46,927 nt of DNA, taken from positions 1 to 46,927 of the forward strand of contig CANHJG010000030.1 in NCBI GenBank assembly GCA_947461205.1, given 5' to 3'. The DNA comes from Opitutia bacterium. Its GTDB lineage: Bacteria > Verrucomicrobiota > Verrucomicrobiia > Opitutales > Opitutaceae. The position numbers and the translations under genes are program-made. Shown here piece by piece: positions 9,366 through 18,241 of the stretch. How positions within the stretch are numbered: the stretch's first letter is position 1; each line of letters opens with the position of its first letter. The notes under the pieces were generated by a model. That model saw only the letters and a program-made list of their open reading frames with translations. It searched no databases and had not been told where the DNA came from.

Positions 9366-9390
9366 TTTCGCGGATTTCGCGTGTTTCGTG
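9366..9390 (+). repeat. Nine-base-period 'TTTCGCG' repeat before ppx
   Basis: Three imperfect units in tandem: TTTCGCGGA, TTTCGCGTG and TTTCGTGCG (the last two bases of the third unit run beyond 9390). The stretch ends five bases before the ppx ATG at 9396. Confidence 0.5.
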
Positions 9391-9395
9391 CGGCC

Positions 9396-10337
9396 ATGTC
9401 TGGTCCCTCCGTCGCCGTCATCGATATTGGTTCGAATTCGATCAAACTCCTCGTCGCCCACCGCACGTCCGACGGCCATGTCACGGCCCAGCTCACCCGC
9501 ACCCTCGACGCACGGATCAGTGCCGGCATTTCCCGCTCCGCCCCGCAACTCAGTGAAGAGGGTATGGTCCGCGGGCAGACCGCGATCCAAGCGCTGCTCG
9601 CCGAGGCCGGCCCGTTCTCCCCCGCCCGCATCGTGCTCGTCGCCACCAGTGCCGTCCGCGATGCCCGCAACGGCGCCGACTTCATCGCGCGCGTCCACGC
9701 CTTGACCGGCCACACCCTCCGCATCCTCTCGGGCGACGAAGAGGCCGCCCTCATCGGCCGCGGCCTCACCTGCGACCCGGCCCTCGCCGCGCTCCGCGAC
9801 TTCTATGTTTTCGACCTCGGCGGCGGCAGCCTCGAATGCCTCGCCTTCAGCGACCGCCGGATCACCCGAGCTGTCAGCCTCCAGCTCGGCTGCGTCCGCC
9901 TGACCGAAAAATTCGTCGCCGACCCGTCCGCACCGTTCACGGAGCCCGCCGCCACCGCCATCGCACGTCACGTCCGTGCCACCCTCGCCGCCTCAGGTTT
10001 CGCTTTTTCGCTCCCGCCCGCCACCGTCGCCGTCGGCACGGGCGGCACCGTCACGACCGCGCGCGCCCTCCTCGCTGCCCGGGCCGGCGCCACCCTCGAA
10101 CAGACTGATTCGCTCGTCACGCTCGCCGACCTCCGCGCGCTGCTCGCTTGGCTCGGCGCCCTGCCGCTCGCACCCCGCCAGCAAATCCCCGGCCTGCCGG
10201 CGGCCCGCGCCGACGTCTTCCCCACCGCCCTCGCGACCGTGATCGCGCTTGCGGAAATCGGTCGCTTCTCCGCCTACCGGAACTCCCTCCACAACCTCCG
10301 CTACGGCCTCGCCGCCGAAGCACTCGACGCCCGATGA
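9396..10337 (+). CDS. ppx: Ppx/GppA-family exopolyphosphatase or pppGpp phosphatase
   Basis: 313 residues of the ASKHA-fold Ppx/GppA family. The phosphate-1 loop VAVIDIGSNSIKLLV, the central 'ATSAVRDARNGADFI' and 'RILSGDEEAALIGRGL', and the glycine-rich phosphate-2 motif 'VFDLGGGSLECL' are intact. 'VAVGTGGTVTTARALL' is the adenosine/phosphate loop. Members hydrolyse terminal phosphates of polyphosphate and/or pppGpp. The protein lacks the C-terminal HD-like domains of the long E. coli enzymes, so it is the short type and substrate preference cannot be told. A GTG at 9381 in the same frame lies inside a repeat, so ATG 9396 is preferred. The stop overlaps the next start in ATGA. Confidence 0.88.
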   Translation: MSGPSVAVIDIGSNSIKLLVAHRTSDGHVTAQLTRTLDARISAGISRSAPQLSEEGMVRGQTAIQALLAEAGPFSPARIVLVATSAVRDARNGADFIARVHALTGHTLRILSGDEEAALIGRGLTCDPALAALRDFYVFDLGGGSLECLAFSDRRITRAVSLQLGCVRLTEKFVADPSAPFTEPAATAIARHVRATLAASGFAFSLPPATVAVGTGGTVTTARALLAARAGATLEQTDSLVTLADLRALLAWLGALPLAPRQQIPGLPAARADVFPTALATVIALAEIGRFSAYRNSLHNLRYGLAAEALDAR

Positions 10338-12397
10338 GCCGCCCCCTTCGCCTCACCCTGTCCCTCGCGGTTCTCGCGCTCCTGCGCGGATCGCTGGCGG
10401 CTCAGCCGTCCGCGCCTGCGCCCCTCATTCCGCTGCCAGCCGGCTGGCGTCTCGCCGCTGAGTTGATGGCAGGATTCCCCGCCCAAGGCCTCCACGTGTA
10501 CGCCTACGAATCGTCCCCGCCCGCCACGCCCGCCAAAGTCTACTGCCTCGCCTGGGACACCACCGCACCCACCGTCGCATTCAAGCCCGTGCTGTCCGCC
10601 ACGCCTCGCACGCCGACGCAATTTGCCGCCCAGGAGAGCGGCACGGTCTACGCCGCGTTGAACGGCGGTTTCTTCGGCGGAAACCAATCCTTCAGCCTCG
10701 TGCAACAGGCTGGCGCCGTCCTGTCGGCGAACGTCAAATCCGTTTCCCGCACGTTTCAGGGGGCCGCGACCAACTACTTTCCGACGCGGGCCGCGTTCGG
10801 CATCACCGCTGGAGGTCGGCTCACGACCGATTGGGTCTACAGTATCGGCAATGCCAACACGCCGGTGGTCGCCTATCCCGACCCCAGCCCCAACCGCCTC
10901 GGCAACGCCCCGCAACCGGTCCCGACGCTCGCCTTCCCCGCCGGCGGCACGCCGTGGATCATGGAACACGCCATCGGCGGGTCGCCGATGTTGGTCAAGG
11001 ACGCCCAAGTCCGCGTGACCGACCAGGAGGAGTTGATTGACCTCAACAACACCACGGCGCGTGCGCGCTCGGCCATCGGCTACACCGCCGCCGGAATCGT
11101 CCTCCTCGTCGCCGCCGAGGGAGACAACGCTCCCGGACCGGCCGGTTTCTCGCTGGTCCAATTCGCCACCCTGCTGCGCTCCCTCGGCTGCGTCGGCGCC
11201 GTCAACCTCGACGGCGGCGGTTCCACCTCGCTGGTCATTGACGGCCGGACCATGGTGCGCCCCAGCGACGGCCGCGAACGCCCCGTGATTTCCGCGCTGC
11301 TGCTGGTCGATCCCAGTGCCCCCTCCACCGCGACCGCCGCGCCGCTCATCGCCCACCAACCGTGGGACCTGCCGGTGGCCGCCGGCAGCCGGGCGACGCT
11401 GCACACCTCCGCCACCGGCGGAGGCCTCTCCTATCGCTGGTCCCTCAACGGCAACCCCATCGCCGGTGCGACCCAAGCCAGCCATACGGTACCCGCGGTC
11501 ACCCCGGCCACTGCGGGCCTCTACAGTCTAACGGCCACCAACAGCCAGGGGAGCGTGACAAGTCGCCCTGCGGCAGTCTCCGTTGTGCCCGACGCCCCGG
11601 GCGAACTCGCCAATCTTTCCACGCGGGCCGATGCCGGTCTCGGGGCCGAAGTGCTGATCGGCGGTTTCGTGGTGCGCTCCGGCCCCGGCACCGTCCTCGC
11701 GCGCGGCATTGGCCCGGGCCTAGCCCCGCTCGGCGTCACCGGATTTCTGCCCGATCCCCAAATCGAACTGCTCGACGGGACCGGCCTGTCACTGGCGAAA
11801 AACGATAATTGGAACCCGCTCCAGATCGCGGCGGCCGCCAACGCCCTCGGCGCCTTTTTCCTGCCGGAGGGCAGCCGCGACGCCGCCCTCCTCCGCTCAA
11901 TCGCGCCCGGCGCCCACGTCGTCGTCGCTTCGGGCACCGCCGACCATCCCCGCGGCAACGTCCTGATCGAACTTTACGATGCCGCGCCTACCGGCGGCGG
12001 TGTGCTGGCGAACTTGTCGGCCCGGGCGCGGATTCCCGCCGGCGACCACGCGCTGATCGCCGGCTTCGTCGTGCGCGGCCGGGCGGCAATCACGCTCCTA
12101 GTTCGCGCGATCGGCCCGACCCTCCAATCCCTCGGCGTGCCTGAGGCCCTTCCCTCCACGCACCTCGCCCTGATGCGCGGCAGCGAAACGCTTTTGACCA
12201 ACACCCGCTGGTCGGCCTCGGCCCATGCCCTCGAAATCCGCGAAGCCGCGCGCCAAACCGGCGCCTTCGCCCTCGCGCCGGGCAGCCACGACTCCGCGCT
12301 GCTCGTGACCGTCGCCCCGGGCGCCTACACCGCCGTCGTCCGCTCGCCGGTCGGCGCCGGCGGCATCGCGTTGGTCGAGGTCTACGAGGTGCGCTAG
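10334..12397 (+). CDS. Secreted phosphodiester-glycosidase-domain protein with Ig-like domain and two C-terminal surface repeats
   Basis: 687 residues. Residues 1-22 are a signal peptide (LTLSLAVLALLRGSLAA). Residues about 60-330 match the NAGPA/DUF2233 phosphodiester-glycosidase fold: 'YAALNGGFFGGNQ', 'RSAIGYTAAGIVLLVAAEG' and the hallmark 'GAVNLDGGGSTSLVIDG'. Known members remove N-acetylglucosamine or other sugars from phosphodiester-linked glycans. Residues about 345-415 are an immunoglobulin-like domain ('ATGGGLSYRWSLNGNPIAGAT ... AGLYSLTATNSQG'). Two diverged repeats of about 120 residues follow, each opening 'LANLS.RA', then 'GFVVR', 'RGIGP.L..LGV', 'NW'/'RW', 'GAF.L..GS.D.ALL...APGA' and closing in 'L.E.Y'. 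Translation is coupled to ppx by ATGA. Its stop shares the palindrome CTAG with the convergent rluD stop. Confidence 0.85.
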   Translation: MSRPLRLTLSLAVLALLRGSLAAQPSAPAPLIPLPAGWRLAAELMAGFPAQGLHVYAYESSPPATPAKVYCLAWDTTAPTVAFKPVLSATPRTPTQFAAQESGTVYAALNGGFFGGNQSFSLVQQAGAVLSANVKSVSRTFQGAATNYFPTRAAFGITAGGRLTTDWVYSIGNANTPVVAYPDPSPNRLGNAPQPVPTLAFPAGGTPWIMEHAIGGSPMLVKDAQVRVTDQEELIDLNNTTARARSAIGYTAAGIVLLVAAEGDNAPGPAGFSLVQFATLLRSLGCVGAVNLDGGGSTSLVIDGRTMVRPSDGRERPVISALLLVDPSAPSTATAAPLIAHQPWDLPVAAGSRATLHTSATGGGLSYRWSLNGNPIAGATQASHTVPAVTPATAGLYSLTATNSQGSVTSRPAAVSVVPDAPGELANLSTRADAGLGAEVLIGGFVVRSGPGTVLARGIGPGLAPLGVTGFLPDPQIELLDGTGLSLAKNDNWNPLQIAAAANALGAFFLPEGSRDAALLRSIAPGAHVVVASGTADHPRGNVLIELYDAAPTGGGVLANLSARARIPAGDHALIAGFVVRGRAAITLLVRAIGPTLQSLGVPEALPSTHLALMRGSETLLTNTRWSASAHALEIREAARQTGAFALAPGSHDSALLVTVAPGAYTAVVRSPVGAGGIALVEVYEVR

Positions 12398-13443
12398 AGC
12401 CGCGATTCGTGCACGTGCGCCGGCGGCGGCCCCGCCTTCTTCCGCGGCTTCACCGGCGTGACGATCAGCGCCTTCGCTTTCGCGGCCGCCTTGGCGAGCT
12501 TCCGCAGCTGCGTGAGCTGCGCCGCAAAATCCGCTGGCAAGGGCGCGCGCAGATCAAGCAGCTTGCCCGTGATGGGATGCTTCACCACCAGGTGTTCGGC
12601 GTGCAACATCACGCGCTCCGGCGGCCGCTTCAGCCGCGGGTCCGCTTTCCATCCGTAGATTTCGTCGCCCAGCAGCACATGGCCGAGCGATTTCATGTGC
12701 ACGCGGATCTGGTGGGTGCGCCCCGTATGGATCACGCACCGCATCAGCGCCGCGATGTCGCCAAACGCCTCGACCACCTCCCAATCCGTGTGCGCCTCCT
12801 TGCCCTGCAGCTCGTGGTCGTCCTGCCGCTCCTTATCGATCACCGCCATCTTGTGCCGGTGCTGCTTGTTGCGCCCGATCGCTTTTCGGATGCTGCCGCT
12901 TAACAGCGACGGTGATCCGGCCACCAACGCGAGATACTCTTTGTGCAACGAACGGTCGGCAAACTGTTCCGCGAGCCCGCGGTGCGCCTTGTCGCTCTTC
13001 GCCACAATGATCAGCCCCGTCGTCTCCCGGTCGAGCCGGTGGACAATCCCCGGCCGCTCCACGCCGCCGACTCCACTCAAACTCCCGGCACAGTGCGCCA
13101 GCAGCGCGTGCACCAGCGTGTCTTCGCCCGTCGCGGCCCCCGGATGCACCACCATCCCCGAAGCCTTGTTCACCGCCAGCAGGTGCTTGTCCTCATAAAT
13201 CACGTCGAGCGGGATGTCCACGGCCCGCAACGTCGCCGCCACGAGGTCCGGCATCGCAAAGTCCAGCGTGTCGCCGCCCGTCACGCTTTGGTCGCGCTTG
13301 ATCGCCGCCCCACGCAACGTCACGAGCCCCGAATCAAAGGCGCGCTGCAGCGCCGTACGGCTGTGGTCGGGAAACGCGATGGCCAGCGCCTTGTCGGCGC
13401 GCAAATGGCGGATTCCCTCGGGGACGGTGTAGGTATGGGTCAT
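12394..13443 (-). CDS. rluD: RluA/RluD-family 23S rRNA pseudouridine synthase
   Basis: 349 residues. The N-terminal S4 RNA-binding domain spans about residues 12-75, followed by the RluA-type catalytic domain. It has '[22 protein letters not shown]', the catalytic-Asp motif '[20 protein letters not shown]', '[25 protein letters not shown]' and 'RVMLHAEHL'. This architecture matches RluD, which makes the pseudouridines of helix 69 in 23S rRNA; RluC or another paralogue cannot be excluded. A Lys/Pro-rich tail of about 25 residues follows. Its start overlaps the stop of the deaminase gene (ATGA), making it the last gene of the lpxK-led operon. Convergent overlap with the glycosidase gene is four bases. 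Confidence 0.9.
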   Translation of the reverse strand: MTHTYTVPEGIRHLRADKALAIAFPDHSRTALQRAFDSGLVTLRGAAIKRDQSVTGGDTLDFAMPDLVAATLRAVDIPLDVIYEDKHLLAVNKASGMVVHPGAATGEDTLVHALLAHCAGSLSGVGGVERPGIVHRLDRETTGLIIVAKSDKAHRGLAEQFADRSLHKEYLALVAGSPSLLSGSIRKAIGRNKQHRHKMAVIDKERQDDHELQGKEAHTDWEVVEAFGDIAALMRCVIHTGRTHQIRVHMKSLGHVLLGDEIYGWKADPRLKRPPERVMLHAEHLVVKHPITGKLLDLRAPLPADFAAQLTQLRKLAKAAAKAKALIVTPVKPRKKAGPPPAHVHESRL

Positions 13444-14447
13444 GGCCAGCCTCCACTAAGGCAGAGCCGGTCGATCTCGGCGAGCGCCGCGTTGCGGGTC
13501 GCTGCCGGCACGTCCGCCACCGCCCAGCCGTTGCGCGCCACCTGAGCCAGTTCCGCCCGCGTAAAATTCAACTCCAACGCCAGCGCCGTGTACTCCTCGA
13601 CCAGCGAATTGCCGAAACTCAGCGGGTCGTCCGTGCTCACCGTGCACCGCACCCCCGCCTTCATCAGCCGGCGGATCGGATGCTCCCGCATCGCCGGCAC
13701 CACCCGTAGCCCGACGTTGCTGATCGGACACACGTCAAACGTCACCCCGCGCTCCACGGCCAGCCGCACGACCGCCGGATCTTCGATCGCCCGCACGCCG
13801 TGCTGCACGCGCTTGACCCCGAGCAACTCGATCGCCTCGCGCACCCGCACCGCCCCGTCGAACTCGCCCGCGTGACACTTTGTGACCTTGCCCGCCGCCC
13901 GCACCCGCGCCCACACTTCCGCCGTCTCCGGCGCCGTCGGCATCGGCTCGTAGCCGTGCAGGTCGATGCCCGCGAGGCCCTCCCAATTGTGCAGCTGGTC
14001 GATCGTCGGCCGCAGGTCGCCGTTAATGTCGCTGCGGAGCATCCCGGCAAACACCCGCACCTCCAGCCCGACCGGGGCCGCCGACCGGATCGCCGCGACG
14101 ATCTCCGGCCCGGGCACCCCGATAAACTTCGTCACCGGCAGGTGAAAACTCGTCTCCACGTAACGCACGTTCTGGGCAACATGCTGGGCGAAAATCGCCT
14201 TGGCCGCCTCGTGGTATTTCGCTGCCGACGTAAACCACGGCAGCGCGTGATCAAGGAGGATCTGCTCGAACTCCGGAAAGCTCGCATAGCGGTAGCTCCG
14301 GGCGCGGAACGGCGGATTCGCCGGCCAGCGCTCCGGCTGCCACGCCGTCAACCGCTCATACGGCAGCGCGCCTTCGACATGGAGATGCGTCTCCGTCTTG
14401 GGCAACGCCTGGATGAAGGCGGCAAGCGCGGAGTCGGCGGCGCTCAT
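13440..14447 (-). CDS. add: Adenosine/adenine deaminase family amidohydrolase
   Basis: 335 residues of the adenosine deaminase TIM-barrel family. Zinc ligands are in '[12 protein letters not shown]' (HxH), 'KCHAGEFDG' (His and the catalytic Glu), '[14 protein letters not shown]' (His) and '[12 protein letters not shown]' (Asp pair), in the expected order. Members convert adenosine to inosine, and relatives use adenine or aminodeoxyfutalosine. Because menF, menD and menB are nearby, the futalosine route is less likely, and purine salvage is the best guess. The start at 14447 overlaps the M29 gene stop (ATGA); the longer upstream frame is inside that gene and is not used. The distinction between adenosine and adenine deaminase is not settled. 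Confidence 0.85.
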   Translation of the reverse strand: MSAADSALAAFIQALPKTETHLHVEGALPYERLTAWQPERWPANPPFRARSYRYASFPEFEQILLDHALPWFTSAAKYHEAAKAIFAQHVAQNVRYVETSFHLPVTKFIGVPGPEIVAAIRSAAPVGLEVRVFAGMLRSDINGDLRPTIDQLHNWEGLAGIDLHGYEPMPTAPETAEVWARVRAAGKVTKCHAGEFDGAVRVREAIELLGVKRVQHGVRAIEDPAVVRLAVERGVTFDVCPISNVGLRVVPAMREHPIRRLMKAGVRCTVSTDDPLSFGNSLVEEYTALALELNFTRAELAQVARNGWAVADVPAATRNAALAEIDRLCLSGGWP

Positions 14448-15565
14448 TTGCCGCCGAGCAGATACTCCGGGTTCAGCTTGTGCAGCGCCTTCGGCACGAA
14501 GAGCCCGTCCTTGCGGACGAGCTTGCCGTCGAACCACACCTCGCCGCCGCCGTACTCTGGACGCTGGATACACACCATGTCCCAATGCACCTGCGATTTG
14601 TTGCCGTTGCCCACGCCTTCGTAGGCCTGGCCCGGCGTGAAGTGAAACGAACCCGCAATCTTCTCGTCGAAGAGGATGTCGCGCATCGGCTCGAGGATGT
14701 GCGGGTTGAACCCCAGCGCAAATTCGCCGATGTAGCGCGCGCCCGCGTCGCTGTCCAAAATCTCGTTCAGGCGCTTCGTGTTGCTCGATGTCGCCTCGAC
14801 AATTTTGCCCCGCTTGAACACGAGCCGGATCTGGTCGAACGACGCGCCGAGATACACCGTCGGCGCATTGTACTGGATCACGCCTTCGACGCTGTCCTTC
14901 ACCGGACAGGAAAACACCTCGCCGTCCGGGATGTTCCGGAGCCCGCCGCAGGGCTGCGCGCCGATGCCCTGGATCGAAAACCGGAGGTCGGTGCCCGGCC
15001 CCTTGAGGTGCACGCGGTCCGTCTTTTTCATCAGCGCCGCGAGCGCCTCCATCCCGGGGATCATCCGGCCGTAATCGAGCGTGCAGACCTTGAAGTAGAA
15101 ATCCTCAAAGGCTTCCGTGCTCATCGCCGCCTGCTGCGCCATCGCCGCACTCGGCCAGCGCAGCACGACCCACTTCGTCTTGCCCACCCGGTGGTCCAGC
15201 ACCGGCTTCATCAGGCGCGACACCAATTGGACTTTTTCCGACGGCACGTCCGAGGCCTCGAAAATATTGTCCGAACCGCGCAGCGCGATATAGGCGTCCA
15301 TTTTCTGCATGCGCGCCAGCTCGATCTCGGCGTGCGGGGCATATTGGGCGTCCTCGGCGCCGCGCGCCAACTCGCGGGTGACGCGGGCGCGGTGCAACTG
15401 CACGTACGGATACGCGCCGCGCGCCCGCGTCGCGCGGACCAGGGCGATCACCATCGCGTCCGGCACATCGAACGCGTCGATCAGCACGCGTTCGCCTTTT
15501 TTTAGTTCGGTGGAAAACCCAGTGAGCCCGGCCGCCAGCTGGTTGAAACGGGGATCGATAATCAT
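14444..15565 (-). CDS. M29-family (thermophilic) aminopeptidase
   Basis: 373 residues of the AmpS/AmpT/PepS M29 metallo-aminopeptidase family, which removes N-terminal residues in the cytoplasm with a two-metal centre. Family features are '[16 protein letters not shown]', '[27 protein letters not shown]', '[13 protein letters not shown]', '[14 protein letters not shown]' and the terminal 'QVHWDMVCI'. Together they contain the expected Glu, Glu, His, His and Asp metal ligands. The start at 15565 ([11 protein letters not shown]) is the first ATG in frame. It is second in a minus-strand operon, 75 bases after lpxK and overlapping the deaminase gene by ATGA. Confidence 0.92.
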   Translation of the reverse strand: MIIDPRFNQLAAGLTGFSTELKKGERVLIDAFDVPDAMVIALVRATRARGAYPYVQLHRARVTRELARGAEDAQYAPHAEIELARMQKMDAYIALRGSDNIFEASDVPSEKVQLVSRLMKPVLDHRVGKTKWVVLRWPSAAMAQQAAMSTEAFEDFYFKVCTLDYGRMIPGMEALAALMKKTDRVHLKGPGTDLRFSIQGIGAQPCGGLRNIPDGEVFSCPVKDSVEGVIQYNAPTVYLGASFDQIRLVFKRGKIVEATSSNTKRLNEILDSDAGARYIGEFALGFNPHILEPMRDILFDEKIAGSFHFTPGQAYEGVGNGNKSQVHWDMVCIQRPEYGGGEVWFDGKLVRKDGLFVPKALHKLNPEYLLGGK

Positions 15566-15640
15566 GTTACCGCGAATTCACGCCCCGTCCCCGCGCGCCT
15601 GCAAGCGAAAGCTCCGCCCGTCCGCGGCTCCGCGCCCCCT

Positions 15641-16855
15641 TCACCGCCGCGCCGTCTGCGCCCCGCTCTGCGGAAAGCAGATCCGGCCGACCGCCTCGTC
15701 AAAATCAGCCGCGCCGCGGATGATGTCGATTTCCAGCCGAAGGTAGTAAAGCGGCAGCGCGCAGGACCGCGTCTCCGCGATGCGCACCGCGTCTTTTTCC
15801 GTCGTCACCAGACACTCCGCCCCCTCCGCCTTCGCTAGGGCAAACAGCTCGGCCAGGTCGCTTTCCTCGTAGCGGTAGTGGTCGAGGTAGCGCTCCCGCC
15901 CCACCAGCAACGCCCCAAGATCGCGCAGAAATTTCTCAAAACTCTCCGGCGTCGCGATCCCGCTGAACGCCAGCACACGCTTGCCTTTCAAAAACGTCAG
16001 CGGCTCCCGCGCCCCCGGCGCCTCGGGTGCCACCCCGAAGCGCTGCAGATACTGCGGGCGGTGCGCGCACTCGATTAGGTCCGCGGCGGGATTGTGCTCT
16101 TTGATCAGCGCCTCGAGCTCCGGATCGCGCTGCCCGTTGGACTTCGTCAAAAAAATATAGCTCGCGCGCTTCAGGTGTTTGATCGGCTCGCGCAGCACCC
16201 CGCGGGGGAGCAGATTCCCGTTGCCGAACGGATTCGTCTTGTCGACCAGCAACAGATTGAGGCTGCCTTTCAGCGGCAGATACTGGAACCCGTCGTCCAG
16301 CACCAGCGTGTCGCATCCAAACCGTTTGATCGCATACGCACCCGCCTTCACCCGGTTCTTGTCCACCAGCACAATCACACCCGGCAGGTTGCGCGCCAGC
16401 ATGTAGGGCTCGTCGCCCGCCTCCTCGCTGTTGAGCAGCACCGTCGTCCCGTCGCTCACGATCCGCGGCGGCGGCTCCGCCGCGTGCGTCAACGCCCACC
16501 ACCACTTCTGCCACAACGGCGGCGCCTTGCTCTTGTAGCCGCGGCTCAAAATAGCCACTTTCCGCCCGCGGTCGCGCAGGGCCTTCGCAAATTTCTCCAC
16601 CACGGGCGTCTTGCCCGTGCCGCCCACCGTCAGGTTGCCCACCACGACCACCAGGCAGCCGAGCGGCTGGTCATGCAAAATCCGGTGCCGGTAAAGCCAC
16701 CAGCGCGTCTGCACGATCCCGCTGAACAGCCACGACAACGACTGCAAAAACGCCCCGTAGATCGCCGCCCCCGTGTCCGCGCGCCGCCCCAAAATTACAT
16801 CGATCGTGTAGAGTTCGAGGGCGTTGATTTTTTTCTTCAGCCAAGGCAGCGACAT
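15641..16855 (-). CDS. lpxK: Tetraacyldisaccharide 4'-kinase
   Basis: 404 residues. Phosphorylates the 4'-position of the lipid A disaccharide on the inner membrane. The N-terminal hydrophobic helix region (about residues 25-55) precedes the P-loop '[21 protein letters not shown]' (about 71-90). '[10 protein letters not shown]' and '[30 protein letters not shown]' follow. '[38 protein letters not shown]', characteristic of LpxK, comes next. It implies a lipopolysaccharide-bearing outer membrane. An insertion of about 20 residues rich in Trp/Pro/Ala after SRGYKS makes it slightly long for the family. It leads the operon lpxK - M29 peptidase - deaminase - rluD and is divergent from the aminotransferase gene. 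Confidence 0.94.
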   Translation of the reverse strand: MSLPWLKKKINALELYTIDVILGRRADTGAAIYGAFLQSLSWLFSGIVQTRWWLYRHRILHDQPLGCLVVVVGNLTVGGTGKTPVVEKFAKALRDRGRKVAILSRGYKSKAPPLWQKWWWALTHAAEPPPRIVSDGTTVLLNSEEAGDEPYMLARNLPGVIVLVDKNRVKAGAYAIKRFGCDTLVLDDGFQYLPLKGSLNLLLVDKTNPFGNGNLLPRGVLREPIKHLKRASYIFLTKSNGQRDPELEALIKEHNPAADLIECAHRPQYLQRFGVAPEAPGAREPLTFLKGKRVLAFSGIATPESFEKFLRDLGALLVGRERYLDHYRYEESDLAELFALAKAEGAECLVTTEKDAVRIAETRSCALPLYYLRLEIDIIRGAADFDEAVGRICFPQSGAQTARR

Positions 16856-16925
16856 GCGAAATGGGAATGAAGGTTGACGGCCCGCTATTCGTAAACTGTT
16901 TTCGCTGCGCCCACGCGCCCATCCT

Positions 16926-18014
16926 ATGAGCTACAAACTCTTCATTCCCGGCCCCGTCGCCGTCTCGGAAAAAACGCTCCGCGCTATGTCGCAGCCCATG
17001 ATCGGGCACCGCAGCACGGACTTCGTCGCGCTCTATAATTCCATGCAGCCCGAGCTTCAGGCCCTGTGCTACACCCAGGACCCGGTTTACCTCGCCACCT
17101 GCAGCGCGTGGGGCGTGATGGAGGGAGCCCTCCGCAACGTCGTCAAAAAGAAGGTGCTCAACTGCATGAACGGCGCCTTCTCCGACAAGTGGTATGACGT
17201 CGCCCTGCGCTGCGGCAAACAGGCCACCGCCCTCAAATTCGAATGGGGCCAGCCCGTCGATCCCGCGGCCGTCCGCCGGGAACTCGCCACCGGCGCCTAC
17301 GACGCGCTCACCCTCATCCACAACGAGACCTCCTGCGGCTGCATGAGCGACTTGCCCGCGATCATGGCCGTCGTCCGCGAATTCCCCGAGGTCATCGCCA
17401 TTATCGACACCGTCAGCTCCCTCAGCGCGCTGCCCATCAAGAAGGACGAACTCGGCATCGACATCCTCGTCGCCGGCTCGCAAAAAGCCTTCGCCCTCCC
17501 GCCCGGACTCGCCTTCCTCTCGGTCTCGAAAAAGGCCCTCGATCGCGCCGCAACCATGCCCGACCGCGGCTACTATTGCGACTTCGTCGAATTCCAGAAG
17601 AACCACGAAGCCGGCATGACCCCGAGCACCCCCGTCATCTCGCTCTTCTACGCGCTGCGCTCGAAACTCGACGACATCAAGGCCGAGGGCCTCGATGCCC
17701 GCTACGCCCGCCACGCCCGTCTGAACAAAACGGTGCGCGATTTTGTCTGCAGCAAAGGCTTCACGCTCTTCCCGAAGGAGGGCCACGGCTCCGTCACCCT
17801 GAACTGCTTCGCCAACACCCTGAACATCGATCTCACCATCCTGAACAAGATTCTGAAAACGAAGCACCACCTCATCATCGACGGCGGCTACGGCAAACTG
17901 AAGGGAAAGACCTTCCGCATCTCCAACATGGGCGACGAAACCGACGAGACCATCGCCGCGATGCTCCGGTCCCTCGACGCCGCCCTCGCCGAAACGCCCA
18001 AAGCCGCCGCGTAA
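16926..18014 (+). CDS. Class V PLP-dependent aminotransferase (alanine/serine-glyoxylate or SerC-like)
   Basis: 362 residues of the fold-type I class V aminotransferase family. The opening '[26 protein letters not shown]' is characteristic of alanine-glyoxylate / serine-glyoxylate aminotransferases. '[17 protein letters not shown]' and '[43 protein letters not shown]' contain the cofactor-binding Asp and the Schiff-base Lys in 'GSQKA'. Related enzymes serve as serine-pyruvate or phosphoserine aminotransferase, so the substrate is uncertain. The start ATG at 16926 begins exactly at the conserved N-terminus. A terminator follows. Confidence 0.85.
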   Translation: MSYKLFIPGPVAVSEKTLRAMSQPMIGHRSTDFVALYNSMQPELQALCYTQDPVYLATCSAWGVMEGALRNVVKKKVLNCMNGAFSDKWYDVALRCGKQATALKFEWGQPVDPAAVRRELATGAYDALTLIHNETSCGCMSDLPAIMAVVREFPEVIAIIDTVSSLSALPIKKDELGIDILVAGSQKAFALPPGLAFLSVSKKALDRAATMPDRGYYCDFVEFQKNHEAGMTPSTPVISLFYALRSKLDDIKAEGLDARYARHARLNKTVRDFVCSKGFTLFPKEGHGSVTLNCFANTLNIDLTILNKILKTKHHLIIDGGYGKLKGKTFRISNMGDETDETIAAMLRSLDAALAETPKAAA

Positions 18015-18032
18015 TCCGCCCGATCTCCCTTC

Positions 18033-18071
18033 AGCCACGCCTGCGCGTCTCGTCGCCTGCGTGGCTTTTTT
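18033..18071 (+). terminator. Rho-independent terminator of the aminotransferase gene
   Basis: AGCCACGC (18033-18040) and GCGTGGCT (18059-18066) form a perfect eight-base-pair stem with an 18-base loop, and the T-run reaches 18071. Confidence 0.82.
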
Positions 18072-18241
18072 GTGGCCCGCCTCCCGCACGGCAGCCGCCA
18101 CCCGCGCGTCCCAGTGAGATCGCATAAAAAATCTCCGCCGCCCGATGGTGGGTGGCGCCGCGTTAGCGCGGCGTCAAAACACCGCACGCCGAAAACAATT
18201 TCTTGCACTTCACAGATGCGCCCCGTAACGGCTCGCGGTCC

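Noticed and set aside
13440-14585. Longer start for the deaminase gene (46 extra residues)
   Set aside because: The extension lies inside the M29 gene and is Arg/Gly-rich without similarity; the ATG at 14447 gives the coupled ATGA overlap.
16856-16925. Promoter TTGACG (16874-16879) with TAAACT (16892-16897) between lpxK and the aminotransferase gene
   Set aside because: The spacing is only 12 bases, too short for a sigma-70 promoter; no better -10 was found.
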